Positions 16,403 through 25,561 of a DNA stretch of 64,000 nucleotides are shown here, piece after piece. The notes under the pieces were generated by a model. That model saw only the letters and a program-made list of their open reading frames with translations, had not been told where the DNA came from and did no database searches. This stretch comes from Ruminococcus sp. (GTDB lineage Bacteria > Bacillota > Clostridia > Oscillospirales > Ruminococcaceae), in contig JAFWSI010000012.1 in NCBI GenBank assembly GCA_017519415.1, positions 59,974 through 123,973 on the forward strand. Reading direction: 5' to 3'. The translations under genes and the position numbers were made by a program. Numbering within the stretch: position 1 is the stretch's first letter; the number at the start of each line of letters is the position of its first letter.

Positions 16403-18940
16403 TTGAAAAAGAGCTGCGGAAATTTACGCTCTTCAAAAGAAAAATACCTGTCCGCATTCCTTATCGGATTTGTGACCATGCTGTTCACAGTGCTTCCCAT
16501 GATGTTCACGGAGCGCGGATATTTCATATACTACGGCGATTTCAACGCCCAGCAGATACCCTTCTACAGCCTTGCCAACGATGCAGTGCGCAGCGGCAGC
16601 CTCGGCTGGAACTGGTTCACCGACCTCGGCTCGGACTTCCTCACCTCCTACTCCTTCTACCTTAGCGGAAGCCCATTTTTCTGGCTGACCGTACTGCTCC
16701 CGCGGGGACTGGTGCTTCGCTCCATGCCGGTTATCCTTGCAGTCAAGCACGGCGTTGCCACCCTCACTGCCTATGCCTATATAAGGCGATTTGTCCGCGG
16801 CAGGAACGCCGCTCTCACAGGAGCTCTGCTCTATGCGTTTTCGGGCTTTCAGGTTTACAATATCTTCTTCAATCATTTCCAGGACGTTACCGCACTTTTT
16901 CCTCTCATGCTCATCGCCATGGAGGAAAACATCAACTGCCGCCGCAAGGGAGTATTCGCCCTGTCGGTGGCTCTCATGGCCTGCGTGAACTACTACTTCT
17001 TCACGGGTCAGGCGGTATTCCTGATAATCTACTATCTCTTCCGCATGAGATGCAGTGACTTCCGGACTTCATGGAAGAAATTCTTCGGGCTCTGCCTTGA
17101 GGCCGTACTGGGCTCGCTCATGGCGGCATTCATACTGCTGCCGTCCGCCGTGGCTCTCATGGGCAATTACAGGATAAAGGAACACCTTTACGGCTCGGAA
17201 ATGGTGGCATATACAGATCACACCCTTATCCCGAGGATAATACAGAGCTTCTTCATGCCCTCGGATCCTCCCGCATATCCCAATCTTTTCGTATCGGATT
17301 ATGAAAAATGGGCATCTATCGGCGGTTATCTGCCGTTGTTCTCAATGGCGGGAGTCATCGTGTTCCTGCGCGGCAGAAAAAAGCACTGGGCTTCAGGACT
17401 TACGCTCTGCTGCACGGTGTTCGCATTTGTGCCCATACTTAACAGTCTTTTTCAGGCGGCAAACTCCTTCTACTATGCCCGCTGGTTCTATATGCCCATA
17501 CTCATAATGGCTATGATGACCGCTCAGACTGTTGATGACGAGAAAGCCGACGGCATATTCGGAGTAAAGGTATGCGCCGCTGTGGCGGCTGCATTTGCCG
17601 TTATGGGAATGTTCCCACGCAAGCCGGAAAAGGACGGAAAGCCGAAGCTTTTCTCGATGCCTGAGGATAAGCTCTATTTCTGGGTAACTGTCGGCGTGAC
17701 AGCTCTGTTCATAGTCTGCTCGTACCTCATATTCCGCAGAAAGAAAAAGGGCAGTCTCAATACCGCCTTCCTTGTGTTTGCCACTGCGGCTGCCTCTGTC
17801 ATATGCGTTTTCACCACCACCCTTTACGGAGCAAACAGCGTTTCCTCCGCAAACGAATACATCGACACCGTCATAGACGCGGAGGACGAGGTATACGAAA
17901 AGGTGAGCAGCGACAATTTCTTCCGCATAGACATTACCGAGAACTGCGACAACTATCCCATGGTGTGGGGGCTCCCCTCCATGAGAGCCTTCCAGAGCGT
18001 TGTCTGCACCTCTATCATGGATTTCTACAGTTACGTAGGCGTTAACCGCGACGTTGCCTCAAGGGCTAACCTGAATCATTATACTCTCCGCGGACTTCTC
18101 TCCGTAAAATATTACTACAAGGAAAAAGCCGAGGGCTACAGCTATGAGGAGCTCCTTGCGGCGGAAAGCGGCGGTCCTTCGCTGTCGCAGCAATCATCAT
18201 CCGCCGCTTCTGCGTCCGACAACGATGACACGCGGAACGTACTCATTCCCGACGAGCTGCCTTCTTTCAAATATGTGGGAGAGACCGAGCATTTCGAGAT
18301 ATACGAGAACGAGCTGTATATTCCCGTGGGCTTCGCCTATGATACCTATGTATCGTCGGAGTCTGCCGAGGACAAGACAAAGCTCCAGAGGGAAAAGCTG
18401 ATGATGAAGTCCCTTATCCTCAGTCCCGGACAGATCGAAAGATACAAGGATATTCTCACGGAGTACGATCCCGATAACCACACAGGACTCACCCGCATGA
18501 CCTATGCAGAATTTTGCCGTGAAAAGCAGCAATGCTGCTCAAAGAGCTTCACCTTCGACAGCAAGGGCTTCACCTCGGTGATCGACCTTGATAAACCCCA
18601 GCTGGTATTCTTCAGCGTCCCCTACAGCGAGGGCTGGAGCGCATCGGTAAACGGCAGGGAGGTAAAGCCCGAACGCGTCAGCGAAGGCTTTATGGCAGTA
18701 AGAGCCGAAAGCGGTGAAAATACTATAGTATTCAGCTATAGGACGCCATGGCTCAGGGAGGGTATTATCATAAGCCTCCTCGCAGCTGCCGCACTGATCG
18801 TATACGTGCTCATATCACGCAGGAAGCGGAACGGAGAGGAGTATGACACAAAGTATTCCTACGACTATGCGTCGCGCGAAAAAATAAAGGCCTCACAGGA
18901 CTACTGTCAGCGCCTTTTCAATGATAATAACGGAGGTTGA
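16403..18940 (+). CDS. YfhO-family polytopic membrane protein (first copy)
   Basis: An 845-residue membrane protein of the YfhO family, whose B. subtilis member is required for glycosylating lipoteichoic acid with a lipid-linked sugar (GT-C-like fold). About a dozen hydrophobic helices occupy residues 1-470; signature blocks are GYFIYYGDFNAQQIPFY near the start (acidic loop residue typical of GT-C enzymes) and YAFSGFQVYNIFFNHFQDV. A soluble outward domain of about 300 residues follows, with VFFSVPYSEGWSASVNGREV, which ends in a last helix and a charged tail. The start is TTG at 16403, with GGAGG 10 bp before it. The Nudix gene follows immediately. A second family member lies at 46.9 kb. Confidence 0.88.
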   Translation: MKKSCGNLRSSKEKYLSAFLIGFVTMLFTVLPMMFTERGYFIYYGDFNAQQIPFYSLANDAVRSGSLGWNWFTDLGSDFLTSYSFYLSGSPFFWLTVLLPRGLVLRSMPVILAVKHGVATLTAYAYIRRFVRGRNAALTGALLYAFSGFQVYNIFFNHFQDVTALFPLMLIAMEENINCRRKGVFALSVALMACVNYYFFTGQAVFLIIYYLFRMRCSDFRTSWKKFFGLCLEAVLGSLMAAFILLPSAVALMGNYRIKEHLYGSEMVAYTDHTLIPRIIQSFFMPSDPPAYPNLFVSDYEKWASIGGYLPLFSMAGVIVFLRGRKKHWASGLTLCCTVFAFVPILNSLFQAANSFYYARWFYMPILIMAMMTAQTVDDEKADGIFGVKVCAAVAAAFAVMGMFPRKPEKDGKPKLFSMPEDKLYFWVTVGVTALFIVCSYLIFRRKKKGSLNTAFLVFATAAASVICVFTTTLYGANSVSSANEYIDTVIDAEDEVYEKVSSDNFFRIDITENCDNYPMVWGLPSMRAFQSVVCTSIMDFYSYVGVNRDVASRANLNHYTLRGLLSVKYYYKEKAEGYSYEELLAAESGGPSLSQQSSSAASASDNDDTRNVLIPDELPSFKYVGETEHFEIYENELYIPVGFAYDTYVSSESAEDKTKLQREKLMMKSLILSPGQIERYKDILTEYDPDNHTGLTRMTYAEFCREKQQCCSKSFTFDSKGFTSVIDLDKPQLVFFSVPYSEGWSASVNGREVKPERVSEGFMAVRAESGENTIVFSYRTPWLREGIIISLLAAAALIVYVLISRRKRNGEEYDTKYSYDYASREKIKASQDYCQRLFNDNNGG

Positions 18941-18942
18941 AA

Positions 18943-19479
18943 ATGCATTTACAGGAAAAAACAATGACCAGCGAGTTAAAATACAAGGGTCCCATATTCA
19001 CCATAACCCACGATACCGCCGAGCTCGAAAACGGCAGGACAGCAGTCCGCGACGTCCTTCATCATCACGGCGGAGTCTGCGTTATCCCCATCACGGAAAA
19101 CAACGAGATATTTCTCGTGAAGCAGTTCCGCTATCCATTTCAGACGGTGACCCGCGAGGTTCCCGCAGGAAAGCTGGAAAAGGGCGAGGATCACGGCGAA
19201 TGCGGCAGGCGCGAGCTCCTTGAAGAAACAGGCTATACCTGCTCGGAGTACATCTACCTCGGCGAAATGCTGCCCACTCCCGCTTACAACAGCGAGATAA
19301 CATATATGTACCTTGCAAAGGGGCTGACCTTCAGCAGCCAGAGCCTCGATCCCGACGAGTTCCTCGACGTGGAGCGCATTCCTCTTGCCGAAGCCGTGAA
19401 GCAGGTAATGGACGGCACCATACGCGACGGCAAGACACAGGTGACGATACTCAAGGCGGCAAGGCTCCTGGGAATATAA
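18943..19479 (+). CDS. Nudix hydrolase, probably ADP-ribose pyrophosphatase
   Basis: Hydrolyses a nucleoside diphosphate linked to another moiety, probably ADP-ribose. The Nudix box is complete: G-KLEKG-E followed seven residues later by RELLEETGY. Downstream, P-x-P-A-Y (LPTPAYNSE), together with the VKQFRYPFQTVTREVPAGKLE block before the box, is typical of the ADP-ribose/NudF (YqkG) branch. ATG 18943 is chosen because GGAGG ends 6 nt before it; the frame also opens at TTG 18937, overlapping the YfhO stop. It gives 178 residues, normal for the family. Confidence 0.9.
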   Translation: MHLQEKTMTSELKYKGPIFTITHDTAELENGRTAVRDVLHHHGGVCVIPITENNEIFLVKQFRYPFQTVTREVPAGKLEKGEDHGECGRRELLEETGYTCSEYIYLGEMLPTPAYNSEITYMYLAKGLTFSSQSLDPDEFLDVERIPLAEAVKQVMDGTIRDGKTQVTILKAARLLGI

Positions 19480-19520
19480 AAAGACCCGCCGTCAGGCAGG
19501 CCTTTATGTAAAAATCCTTA

Positions 19521-19841
19521 TCAGAGAGCTTCAATTTCAGAAGGAGCTTCTGCGGAAGCGTTTTCAGCTTCCTCAGCTTCAAGGATAACTATCTGTCTCT
19601 CGTAAGCATCGAGAATAGTCTCCTCAAAGAGCTTTCTGGAAGAAGGTGAGATCGGATGAACGATGTCGCGGAAAATACCGTTTTCGTCTTTTCTGCTGGG
19701 CATTGCAACAAAAAGCCTCTCATCGCCCTGAACTACCTTGATGTCATGAACGGCAAGCATATCGTCAAGTGTTACTGATACTACTGCTCTTAGTCTGCCT
19801 TCAGACAAAATTTTTCTGATTTTTACATCTGTGATTTCCAT
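19521..19841 (-). CDS. spoVG: SpoVG, RNA/DNA-binding regulator
   Basis: A small conserved Firmicutes regulator binding RNA and DNA, known to affect septation, capsule and virulence genes and not restricted to spore formers. The 106-residue protein starts MEITDVKIRKI and contains LRAVVSVTLDDMLAVHDIKV and FVAMPSRKDENGIFRDIVHP, which are nearly invariant in the family, followed by the usual acidic, Ala-rich end. AAGGAGGT precedes the ATG. It is convergent with the Nudix gene, with about 40 bp between their ends. Confidence 0.96.
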   Translation of the reverse strand: MEITDVKIRKILSEGRLRAVVSVTLDDMLAVHDIKVVQGDERLFVAMPSRKDENGIFRDIVHPISPSSRKLFEETILDAYERQIVILEAEEAENASAEAPSEIEAL

Positions 19842-19943
19842 AGATTATACCTCCTTATTTGTCTATGCGACTCACGGTCTCGCCGCCGCGGATTTTTTCT
19901 TTCTTTATATAGTCTCCGTGGCAGTTAAATTAACCACAGTAAC

Positions 19944-19972
19944 ATTATAACTCATAATCCGAAAAAAAGCAA
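19944..19972 (-). promoter_or_regulatory. Probable spoVG promoter
   Basis: On the minus strand TTGCTT (19972-19967), a 17-bp spacer, and TATAAT (19949-19944). This leaves a leader of roughly 95 nt before the spoVG ATG. The rest of the divergent gap to murC (19973-20167) is AT-rich; it holds a 6-bp hairpin CGGAGC-TAA-GCTCCG at 20118-20132, but no clear murC promoter. Confidence 0.5.
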
Positions 19973-20167
19973 GATATTTTTTAAAAATGCAAGCAATAGC
20001 CAAATTGCATTGATAAAAAATTCTAACTCCGCAATATTTTCACCAATATTTCTGTTTTTTTCAAAGGATTTATCTGCATTTAGCTAAACGCTTTTAATTA
20101 TTAACAAAGCATTTCTTCGGAGCTAAGCTCCGGCATCATATCATTTAATTAAAGAAAGGTGATCATT

Positions 20168-21586
20168 TTGGATACCAGTATCTTAAACGGAAAAAAGCAC
20201 ATCCACTTCATAGGTATCGGAGGTTCGGGAATGTACCCTCTCGCTCAGATACTCCACTCCCAGGGCTACTACCTGACAGGCTCGGACAATAACGAGACCG
20301 AGACCCTCGATGCCGTAAGGAGCATGGGTATACCCGTTTTCATCGGTCAGAGAGCCGAAAATATCGAGGGAGCAGACCTTATTGTACACACCGCCGCTAT
20401 CATGGCTGACAATCCCGAGCTCATGGCCGCAAGAGCCAGCGGAGTCCCTGTGCTGGAGCGAGCAGACCTCCTGGGAATAGTCACGAGCTGGTACAGCAAT
20501 GCTATCTGCGTATCGGGAACCCACGGAAAGACGACCACCACCTCAATGATCACACAGATACTCTGCACCGCGGGAGTTGACCTCTCCGCATACATCGGCG
20601 GAAAGCTCCCCTGCATAGGCGGAAGCGGCAAGGCTGGCAAAAGCGACATAATGGTGTGCGAGTCCTGCGAATTCGAGGATCACTTTCTCAAATTCTTTCC
20701 CGACATATCCGTAATACTGAATATCGACACCGATCACCTTGACTACTTCGGCACTCTTGAAAATATCATCAAGTCCTTCCGCAAATTCAACGGGAACACC
20801 TCAAAATGCATCATAATCAACGGCTCGGACGAAAACTCCATGAAGTCTCTGGAGGGTATCAGCGGCAAGGAGATCATCACCTTCGGCAGGGACAGCTCCT
20901 GCGACTACTATCCCGAAAACGTAAAGCATGAAAACGGTCTCCTTACCACCTACGACGCCGTTTACAAGGGGGAAAAGCTGGGCACTGTAACTCTCCATGT
21001 GGCAGGTATACACAACGTTCTCAACTCTCTTGCAGCCGTTGCTGCCGCCCGTTACGTCGGCGCGGACTTTAAGTCCATACAGAAAGGCCTCGAGGAATTC
21101 CGCGGAGCCAAGCGCCGCTTTGAGAAGCTGGGCTATGAAAAGGGCATAACCGTGGTAGACGACTACGCTCACCACCCCACAGAGCTTGAAGCTACGCTGA
21201 ATGCCGCTATGGAGATGAACTTCAACAGCGTATGGGCGGTGTTCCAGCCCTTCACCTTCTCACGTACAAGCCTTCTGCTTGACGACTTCGCAAGAGTACT
21301 ACAGATACCCGACCACGCAGTGCTCACCGATATAATGGGAAGCCGCGAAAAGAACACCTACGGGATCTTCACACGCCACCTTGCGGAAAAGATACCCGGC
21401 TGCATATGGTTCCCGCAGGACGAGTCCGCGGAATGGACTGACGAGCGCAAATACGCCAACTTTGAGCAGATATGCGACTACGTCTGCGAGCACGCGCAGT
21501 CAGGCGACCTCGTAATTACCCTCGGCTGCGGCGACGCATACAAGATAGCCAAAATGATACTGAAAAAGCTTTCGGAGGAGAAATAA
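20168..21586 (+). CDS. murC: UDP-N-acetylmuramate:L-alanine ligase MurC
   Basis: Adds L-Ala to UDP-MurNAc, the first stem-peptide step. The product begins near HIHFIGIGGSGMYPLAQIL (UDP-binding), has VSGTHGKTTTTSMI as P-loop (about 118), SCEFEDHFLKF, NIDTDHLDYFG and DDYAHHPTE; all are MurC-specific. TTG 20168 is preferred, with AAAGG 8 nt upstream; an in-frame GTG at 20159 overlaps that ribosome site. The result is about 472 residues. The gene lies outside the dcw cluster and is followed one base later by lexA. Confidence 0.96.
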   Translation: MDTSILNGKKHIHFIGIGGSGMYPLAQILHSQGYYLTGSDNNETETLDAVRSMGIPVFIGQRAENIEGADLIVHTAAIMADNPELMAARASGVPVLERADLLGIVTSWYSNAICVSGTHGKTTTTSMITQILCTAGVDLSAYIGGKLPCIGGSGKAGKSDIMVCESCEFEDHFLKFFPDISVILNIDTDHLDYFGTLENIIKSFRKFNGNTSKCIIINGSDENSMKSLEGISGKEIITFGRDSSCDYYPENVKHENGLLTTYDAVYKGEKLGTVTLHVAGIHNVLNSLAAVAAARYVGADFKSIQKGLEEFRGAKRRFEKLGYEKGITVVDDYAHHPTELEATLNAAMEMNFNSVWAVFQPFTFSRTSLLLDDFARVLQIPDHAVLTDIMGSREKNTYGIFTRHLAEKIPGCIWFPQDESAEWTDERKYANFEQICDYVCEHAQSGDLVITLGCGDAYKIAKMILKKLSEEK

Positions 21587-21587
21587 T

Positions 21588-22169
21588 ATGCTAAAGGATA
21601 AGGAAATAGCTGTATTCAACTATATAAAATCCCGTCTGAGCGACGGGCTTTCCCCCTCGGTAAGGGAGATCATGGACGCTATGGGCTTCAAGTCCACGTC
21701 CACGGCTCACCGCTACATAGAAACTCTTGTCCGCGAGGGTCTCATCGAAAAATCCGGCAACCTAAACCGCACCCTGCGCCTGCCCAACAGCGGCACCACC
21801 TCTGTTCCCGTCATGGGTACAGTTACCGCAGGACAGCCTATAACTGCCGTTGAGGACATCACGGGATATATCGGCTTTGAGGCTCCCGGTGTGGACCCTC
21901 AGGAGCTCTTTGCTCTCAAAATACGCGGTGAAAGTATGATAAACGCAGGTATACTTGACGGCGACATAGTAATAGTAAAGCGTGTAAGCTACGCAGAGAA
22001 CGGCGATATTGTCGTAGCCTTCATCGACCGAGAAGAGGCTACCGTAAAGACCTTCTACAAGGAAAAGGGGCACTACCGCCTGCAGCCCGAAAACGACACT
22101 ATGGACCCCATTATCGTTGACGAGGTGGAGGTCCTCGGCAAGGTGATCGGACTCAAGAGATACTACTGA
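21588..22169 (+). CDS. lexA: SOS repressor LexA
   Basis: Winged-helix repressor with a self-cleaving S24 protease domain. The first 65 residues form the wHTH (LSPSVREIMDAMGFKSTSTAHRY). The Ala-Gly cleavage site is TVTAGQP (about 80), the catalytic Ser is in IRGESMINAGI (about 115) and Lys in EATVKTFY (about 153). At 193 residues it is normal. The ATG is one base after the murC stop, so it is co-transcribed with a cell-wall gene. I found no inverted GAAC/GTTC box upstream of murC, so autoregulation is not evident here. Confidence 0.95.
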   Translation: MLKDKEIAVFNYIKSRLSDGLSPSVREIMDAMGFKSTSTAHRYIETLVREGLIEKSGNLNRTLRLPNSGTTSVPVMGTVTAGQPITAVEDITGYIGFEAPGVDPQELFALKIRGESMINAGILDGDIVIVKRVSYAENGDIVVAFIDREEATVKTFYKEKGHYRLQPENDTMDPIIVDEVEVLGKVIGLKRYY

Positions 22170-22199
22170 CAAAGCCGTAACAGAATGGTATAAAAAGCT

Positions 22200-22439
22200 A
22201 TGAATGAGATAAAAAATACGATCGGTGTTCCCTTTTGCAGCTGCACAGACACAAAATGTCCCTGTCACCCGACAAATCATGACAAGGGCTGCGTGCCCTG
22301 CATTGCGAAAAATCTGAAAAACCGCGAGATACCCGTCTGCTTTTTCAAGGCAGCAGGCGGCGAAAAGCCCACCGATGGCTGGCACTTTGAGGATTTTGCC
22401 GCCCTTATATCAAGTCTGAACGGACAGAAAGGTCTGTGA
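22200..22439 (+). CDS. Small Cys-rich protein, DUF6485-like
   Basis: A 79-residue soluble protein with a Cys-rich first half: FCSCTDTKCPCHPTN, then HDKGCVPC, then PVCFFKAA, which suggests a zinc or iron-sulfur site. The pattern C-x-C, C-P-C-H, G-C-x-x-C, P-x-C-F-F resembles the small DUF6485 family of clostridia; function unknown. It lies 30 bp after lexA in the same direction. No good Shine-Dalgarno sequence is visible upstream. Confidence 0.65.
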   Translation: MNEIKNTIGVPFCSCTDTKCPCHPTNHDKGCVPCIAKNLKNREIPVCFFKAAGGEKPTDGWHFEDFAALISSLNGQKGL

Positions 22440-22492
22440 TCCGCAGGCAGCGCCGAAACACTTCGTTCAGTGCTGCGAAAAAGGAGAACGAT

Positions 22493-22693
22493 ATAAAAAG
22501 CATACTGGTGAAGCTCCGCGTTCTGCCGAAGGGCTTTATCCTCTGACTCGGCGGAACGGGACTGTGGATAGTTATAGTATCCCTTGTTTATGATAACATA
22601 GAGGACACTTTCGGCATCAGGGGCGGAGACATATTCTATGTTATAATTACTGCCTTTCCGGCTGAAATAAGCTGCGGCATACCGCAGCACTGA
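22493..22693 (+). pseudogene. Decayed small membrane-protein gene (start ATG to ATA, internal TGA)
   Basis: An AAGGAG ribosome site (22481) is followed 6 nt later by ATA where an ATG would be expected, then an open frame of 66 codons with one in-frame TGA at 22544 (codon 18), ending at TGA 22691. Read through, it gives KSILVKLRVLPKGFIL-x-LGGTGLWIVIV, a basic N-terminus and one transmembrane helix. Both defects are explained by single G-to-A changes (ATG to ATA, TGG to TGA). I do not recognise the family. Confidence 0.5.
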
Positions 22694-22733
22694 AAATCGC
22701 TGCTGACTCGGACCAGCATTCAGGAATAAGAAA

Positions 22734-23081
22734 ATGTGTGAGGAGATACTTCAGGCAGTAATGGACCGGCTTGAAAAAGTAACGGAAAAATATTCAGGCA
22801 TTATAGAATGAGATTTTGAGGACGGAAGACAGGACAGCCTTCTGTGCAGACTCGGAGCTTCTCGTTATATAGGTGAACTTATCATATCAATACCTGATTT
22901 TCGTCCGTACAGATACGTCGAGTTTCCGGTGCCGAACATCAGCAGGGACGAAATACAGCAGCCTGCGTTCGTATTCCGAGACAGTGACGGCGACAATGTT
23001 TCCGATATTATCAGCAGTCCGGATAAATGTATTGCATTTATCGCTTCCGCCGATAATCGTCAGACTGACGCCAAAAATTAA
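22734..23081 (+). pseudogene. Interrupted 115-codon gene (internal TGA at codon 26)
   Basis: From ATG 22734 an open frame runs to TAA 23081, broken only by TGA at 22809. The product begins MCEEILQAVMDRLEKVTEKY; after the stop the frame continues for 89 codons (IISIPDFRPYRYVEFPVPNI and so on) with ordinary composition. A TGG to TGA change would again explain the break. No ribosome site stands out. Function unknown. It may have formed a small operon with the decayed gene just upstream. Confidence 0.5.
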
Positions 23082-23167
23082 TTTTTTTCAAAAAACTCTT
23101 CCCTTTTTGCGAAAAATAGTGTATAATGTAAGTTGGTTTAAAATATACCACGGAAAGGACGATACAA

Positions 23168-23530
23168 ATGCTTAATGAAGTAAAGGTCATCATCTGCGGC
23201 AAGGAATACAAGATAAAGACCGCAGAAGCCCCGAACTACGTTTATGCTCTTGCAAGAGCGCTGGAGGCTAAGATCAATGAGATCACCGCAGCAAACGGCT
23301 CTTCGCCCTATGCTGCTTCAATAATGGTGTCAATGGCACTTCTTGACGACCTCAACAAGGCCAATCAGCGCCTCGACAATATCCGCGATCAGACAAAGGA
23401 GTATGTCGACGAGGCAGGCAGGACCCGTATCGAACGCGACGCCGCTCAGAAGGAGATCGAGGTGCTCAGGTCAAAGATCACTCAGCTTGAAAATATGGTC
23501 AAGCTCAAGCAGCTCAAGGACAGCATTTAA
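23168..23530 (+). CDS. zapA: Cell-division protein ZapA
   Basis: FtsZ-ring stabiliser. The 120-residue protein has the ZapA beta-hairpin start (NEVKVIICGKEYKIKTAEAP), the NYVYALARALEAKI helix, ASIMVSMALLDDLNKANQ and a long coiled coil to the end, a typical architecture. GGAAAGGACGATACAA precedes the ATG and TATAAT occurs at 23122-23127, about 40 bp upstream. Its stop overlaps the start of the U32 gene (TAATG). Confidence 0.93.
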   Translation: MLNEVKVIICGKEYKIKTAEAPNYVYALARALEAKINEITAANGSSPYAASIMVSMALLDDLNKANQRLDNIRDQTKEYVDEAGRTRIERDAAQKEIEVLRSKITQLENMVKLKQLKDSI

Positions 23531-25560
23531 TGAACAATACCGAGATACTGGCTCCCGCCGGAAGCATGGAGACTCTCCGTGCGGCGCTCAGAGCAGGCGC
23601 GGACGCAGTATACATCGGCGGGAAACGCTTTTCCGCCCGCAGCAGTGCAACGAACTTCTCAGAGGAGGAGATTGCAGAGGCAGCAGAGCTGTGCCATAAA
23701 TACGGCGCAAAGCTGGACCTTGCCGTGAATACGATCATTTCCGACGATGAAGCAGAGGACTTCTGCAAATATGTCATATCCGCCGCCGAAAACGGCGTTG
23801 ACGCCTTTATAGTTCAGGACTGGGGCTGCGCAGAGCTTATACGGCGCTGTGTTCCGGACGCTGTGCTTCACGGCTCGACTCAGATGTCGGTACATACCGC
23901 GGCAGGCGCTTCTCTGCTCAGGGAGTTGGGCTACGCAAGAGTCGTCCCCGCCCGGGAGCTTGACAGGAAAACGCTCTCCCGTATATGCAAAACAGGTATA
24001 GAGACCGAGATATTCGTACACGGTGCACTGTGTATGTCAGTCTCGGGACAGTGCTATATGTCGGCAATGATAGGCTCACGCTCCGCTAACCGCGGCTGCT
24101 GCGGACAGGCCTGCAGGCTTCCCTTCTCCGCTGTGGGAAACAAGGATAAAGCCGCCCTGTCCCTGAAGGATCTGTCGCTGCTCCCCTATGCAAGGGAGCT
24201 TGCCGAAGCAGGCGTTGACTCCTTCAAGATAGAGGGACGCATGAAACGTCCCGAATATGTGGCGTCGGCAGTACACGAGCTGAAAGCAGCTCTTGACGGC
24301 GAAGCCCCCGATATGAAGCTCCTGCGCGGAGTTTTCTCCCGCGGCGGCTTTACGGACGGCTACTACACGGGAAAACGCACGGATATGTTCGGAGTACGCG
24401 AAAAGGACGACGTTATCTCCGCCCATGAGCTTATCCCGAAGATTCATGAGCTCTACCGCTTCGAGCGCAAAGCCTGCACCGCTGATTTCCATGCGGTCAT
24501 AAAAGCGGGTCAGCCTGTTGTTATAACTGCCGTATGCGGAGATATTTCCGCTTCCGTACAGGGTGAGATACCCGAAAAGGCGGTAAGCCGCCCTACGGAC
24601 GCTGACAGTCTCGCCAGACAGCTCTCAAAGCTGGGCGATACGGTGTTCCGCTTCGGAAAGCTCACCGCAGAAATTGACGGCGGACTTATGGTCCCCGCCG
24701 GAAAACTTAACGAGCTGCGCAGAGCAGTCACAGAGGAGCTCACCTCACTCATTATAAAGAAAAATACTCCCTCATATACTATTTCCCGCGATATACCAAA
24801 GCTTACGGACACCGGCAGGGCAGTACCCTCCGGAAAGCCCGCACTTCGTACCTTCTGCCGCAATACAGAGCAGATAATGGCTGCCGGGGAGCTTTCGGAA
24901 TACCTGATCGTCCCTGAGGAGCTGATAAACAAGGAACTGCTCGGTACCGTGGACAGAGAAAGGATAATAGTCTCTCCTCCCCGCTTCATTGCCGACGAGG
25001 ACAGGCTCGCACGACGTCTCACGGAGCTCAGGGCTATGGGGCTTGACAGGCTGTACTGTCATACTCCCGACTGCATCGCCATTGGCAGAAAGCTCGGATA
25101 CAGGCTCCACGGAAGCTTTACTCTCAATGTGTTCAATTCCTACAGTGCGGAATATCTCCGCAGACTGGGACTTGAGGACTGTGTATTCTCCGTCGAGGCA
25201 ACTCTCCCGCAGACAGACGCCCTGCGTACTGAGCTTCCCATGGGAGCCGTGATATACGGCAGACTTCCGCTCATGCTCACAAGGAACTGTCCCGTAAGGA
25301 ATGAAGTGGGCTGCGGAAAATGCACGAAAAAGCTGATCGACCGTACAGGACGTGAGCTGCCTGTGATATGCTCGGCGGACTATGCCGAGATACTCAACGC
25401 GGACAGGCTCTGCATGACGGACAGGCTCGGCGAGATACATAACATATCCTTCGGCATCCTTTATCTCTCCGACGAGAACGCCGGGGAAACACGGTCAGCA
25501 CTGAGCTGCCGCAGGCCGCAGGGAAACATCACCCGCGGACTTTATTACAGAGGTATCTGA
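23530..25560 (+). CDS. U32-family protein (RlhA/TrhP-like RNA hydroxylation factor) with DUF3656-type C-terminus
   Basis: Annotated traditionally as collagenase-like peptidase U32; characterised relatives (TrhP, RlhA) are needed for 5-hydroxylation of tRNA uridine or 23S rRNA cytidine. The TIM-barrel-like N-terminal half has LAPAGSMETLRAALRAGADA and the Cys cluster region ALCMSVSGQCYMS through NRGCCGQACRLPF (about residues 160-200), likely an iron-sulfur site; DSFKIEGRMKRPEY follows. The C-terminal half has a further Cys motif (NCPVRNEVGCGKC). At 676 residues it is the long form. It overlaps zapA by 1 nt and dut follows at once. Confidence 0.9.
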   Translation: MNNTEILAPAGSMETLRAALRAGADAVYIGGKRFSARSSATNFSEEEIAEAAELCHKYGAKLDLAVNTIISDDEAEDFCKYVISAAENGVDAFIVQDWGCAELIRRCVPDAVLHGSTQMSVHTAAGASLLRELGYARVVPARELDRKTLSRICKTGIETEIFVHGALCMSVSGQCYMSAMIGSRSANRGCCGQACRLPFSAVGNKDKAALSLKDLSLLPYARELAEAGVDSFKIEGRMKRPEYVASAVHELKAALDGEAPDMKLLRGVFSRGGFTDGYYTGKRTDMFGVREKDDVISAHELIPKIHELYRFERKACTADFHAVIKAGQPVVITAVCGDISASVQGEIPEKAVSRPTDADSLARQLSKLGDTVFRFGKLTAEIDGGLMVPAGKLNELRRAVTEELTSLIIKKNTPSYTISRDIPKLTDTGRAVPSGKPALRTFCRNTEQIMAAGELSEYLIVPEELINKELLGTVDRERIIVSPPRFIADEDRLARRLTELRAMGLDRLYCHTPDCIAIGRKLGYRLHGSFTLNVFNSYSAEYLRRLGLEDCVFSVEATLPQTDALRTELPMGAVIYGRLPLMLTRNCPVRNEVGCGKCTKKLIDRTGRELPVICSADYAEILNADRLCMTDRLGEIHNISFGILYLSDENAGETRSALSCRRPQGNITRGLYYRGI

Positions 25561-25561
25561 T

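Noticed and set aside
22493-23081. TGA read as tryptophan or selenocysteine in the two interrupted frames
   Set aside because: TGA ends many normal genes in this window and TGG is used for Trp; no selenocysteine insertion hairpin is evident after the TGAs, and the first frame also lacks a start codon. Pseudogenes are simpler.
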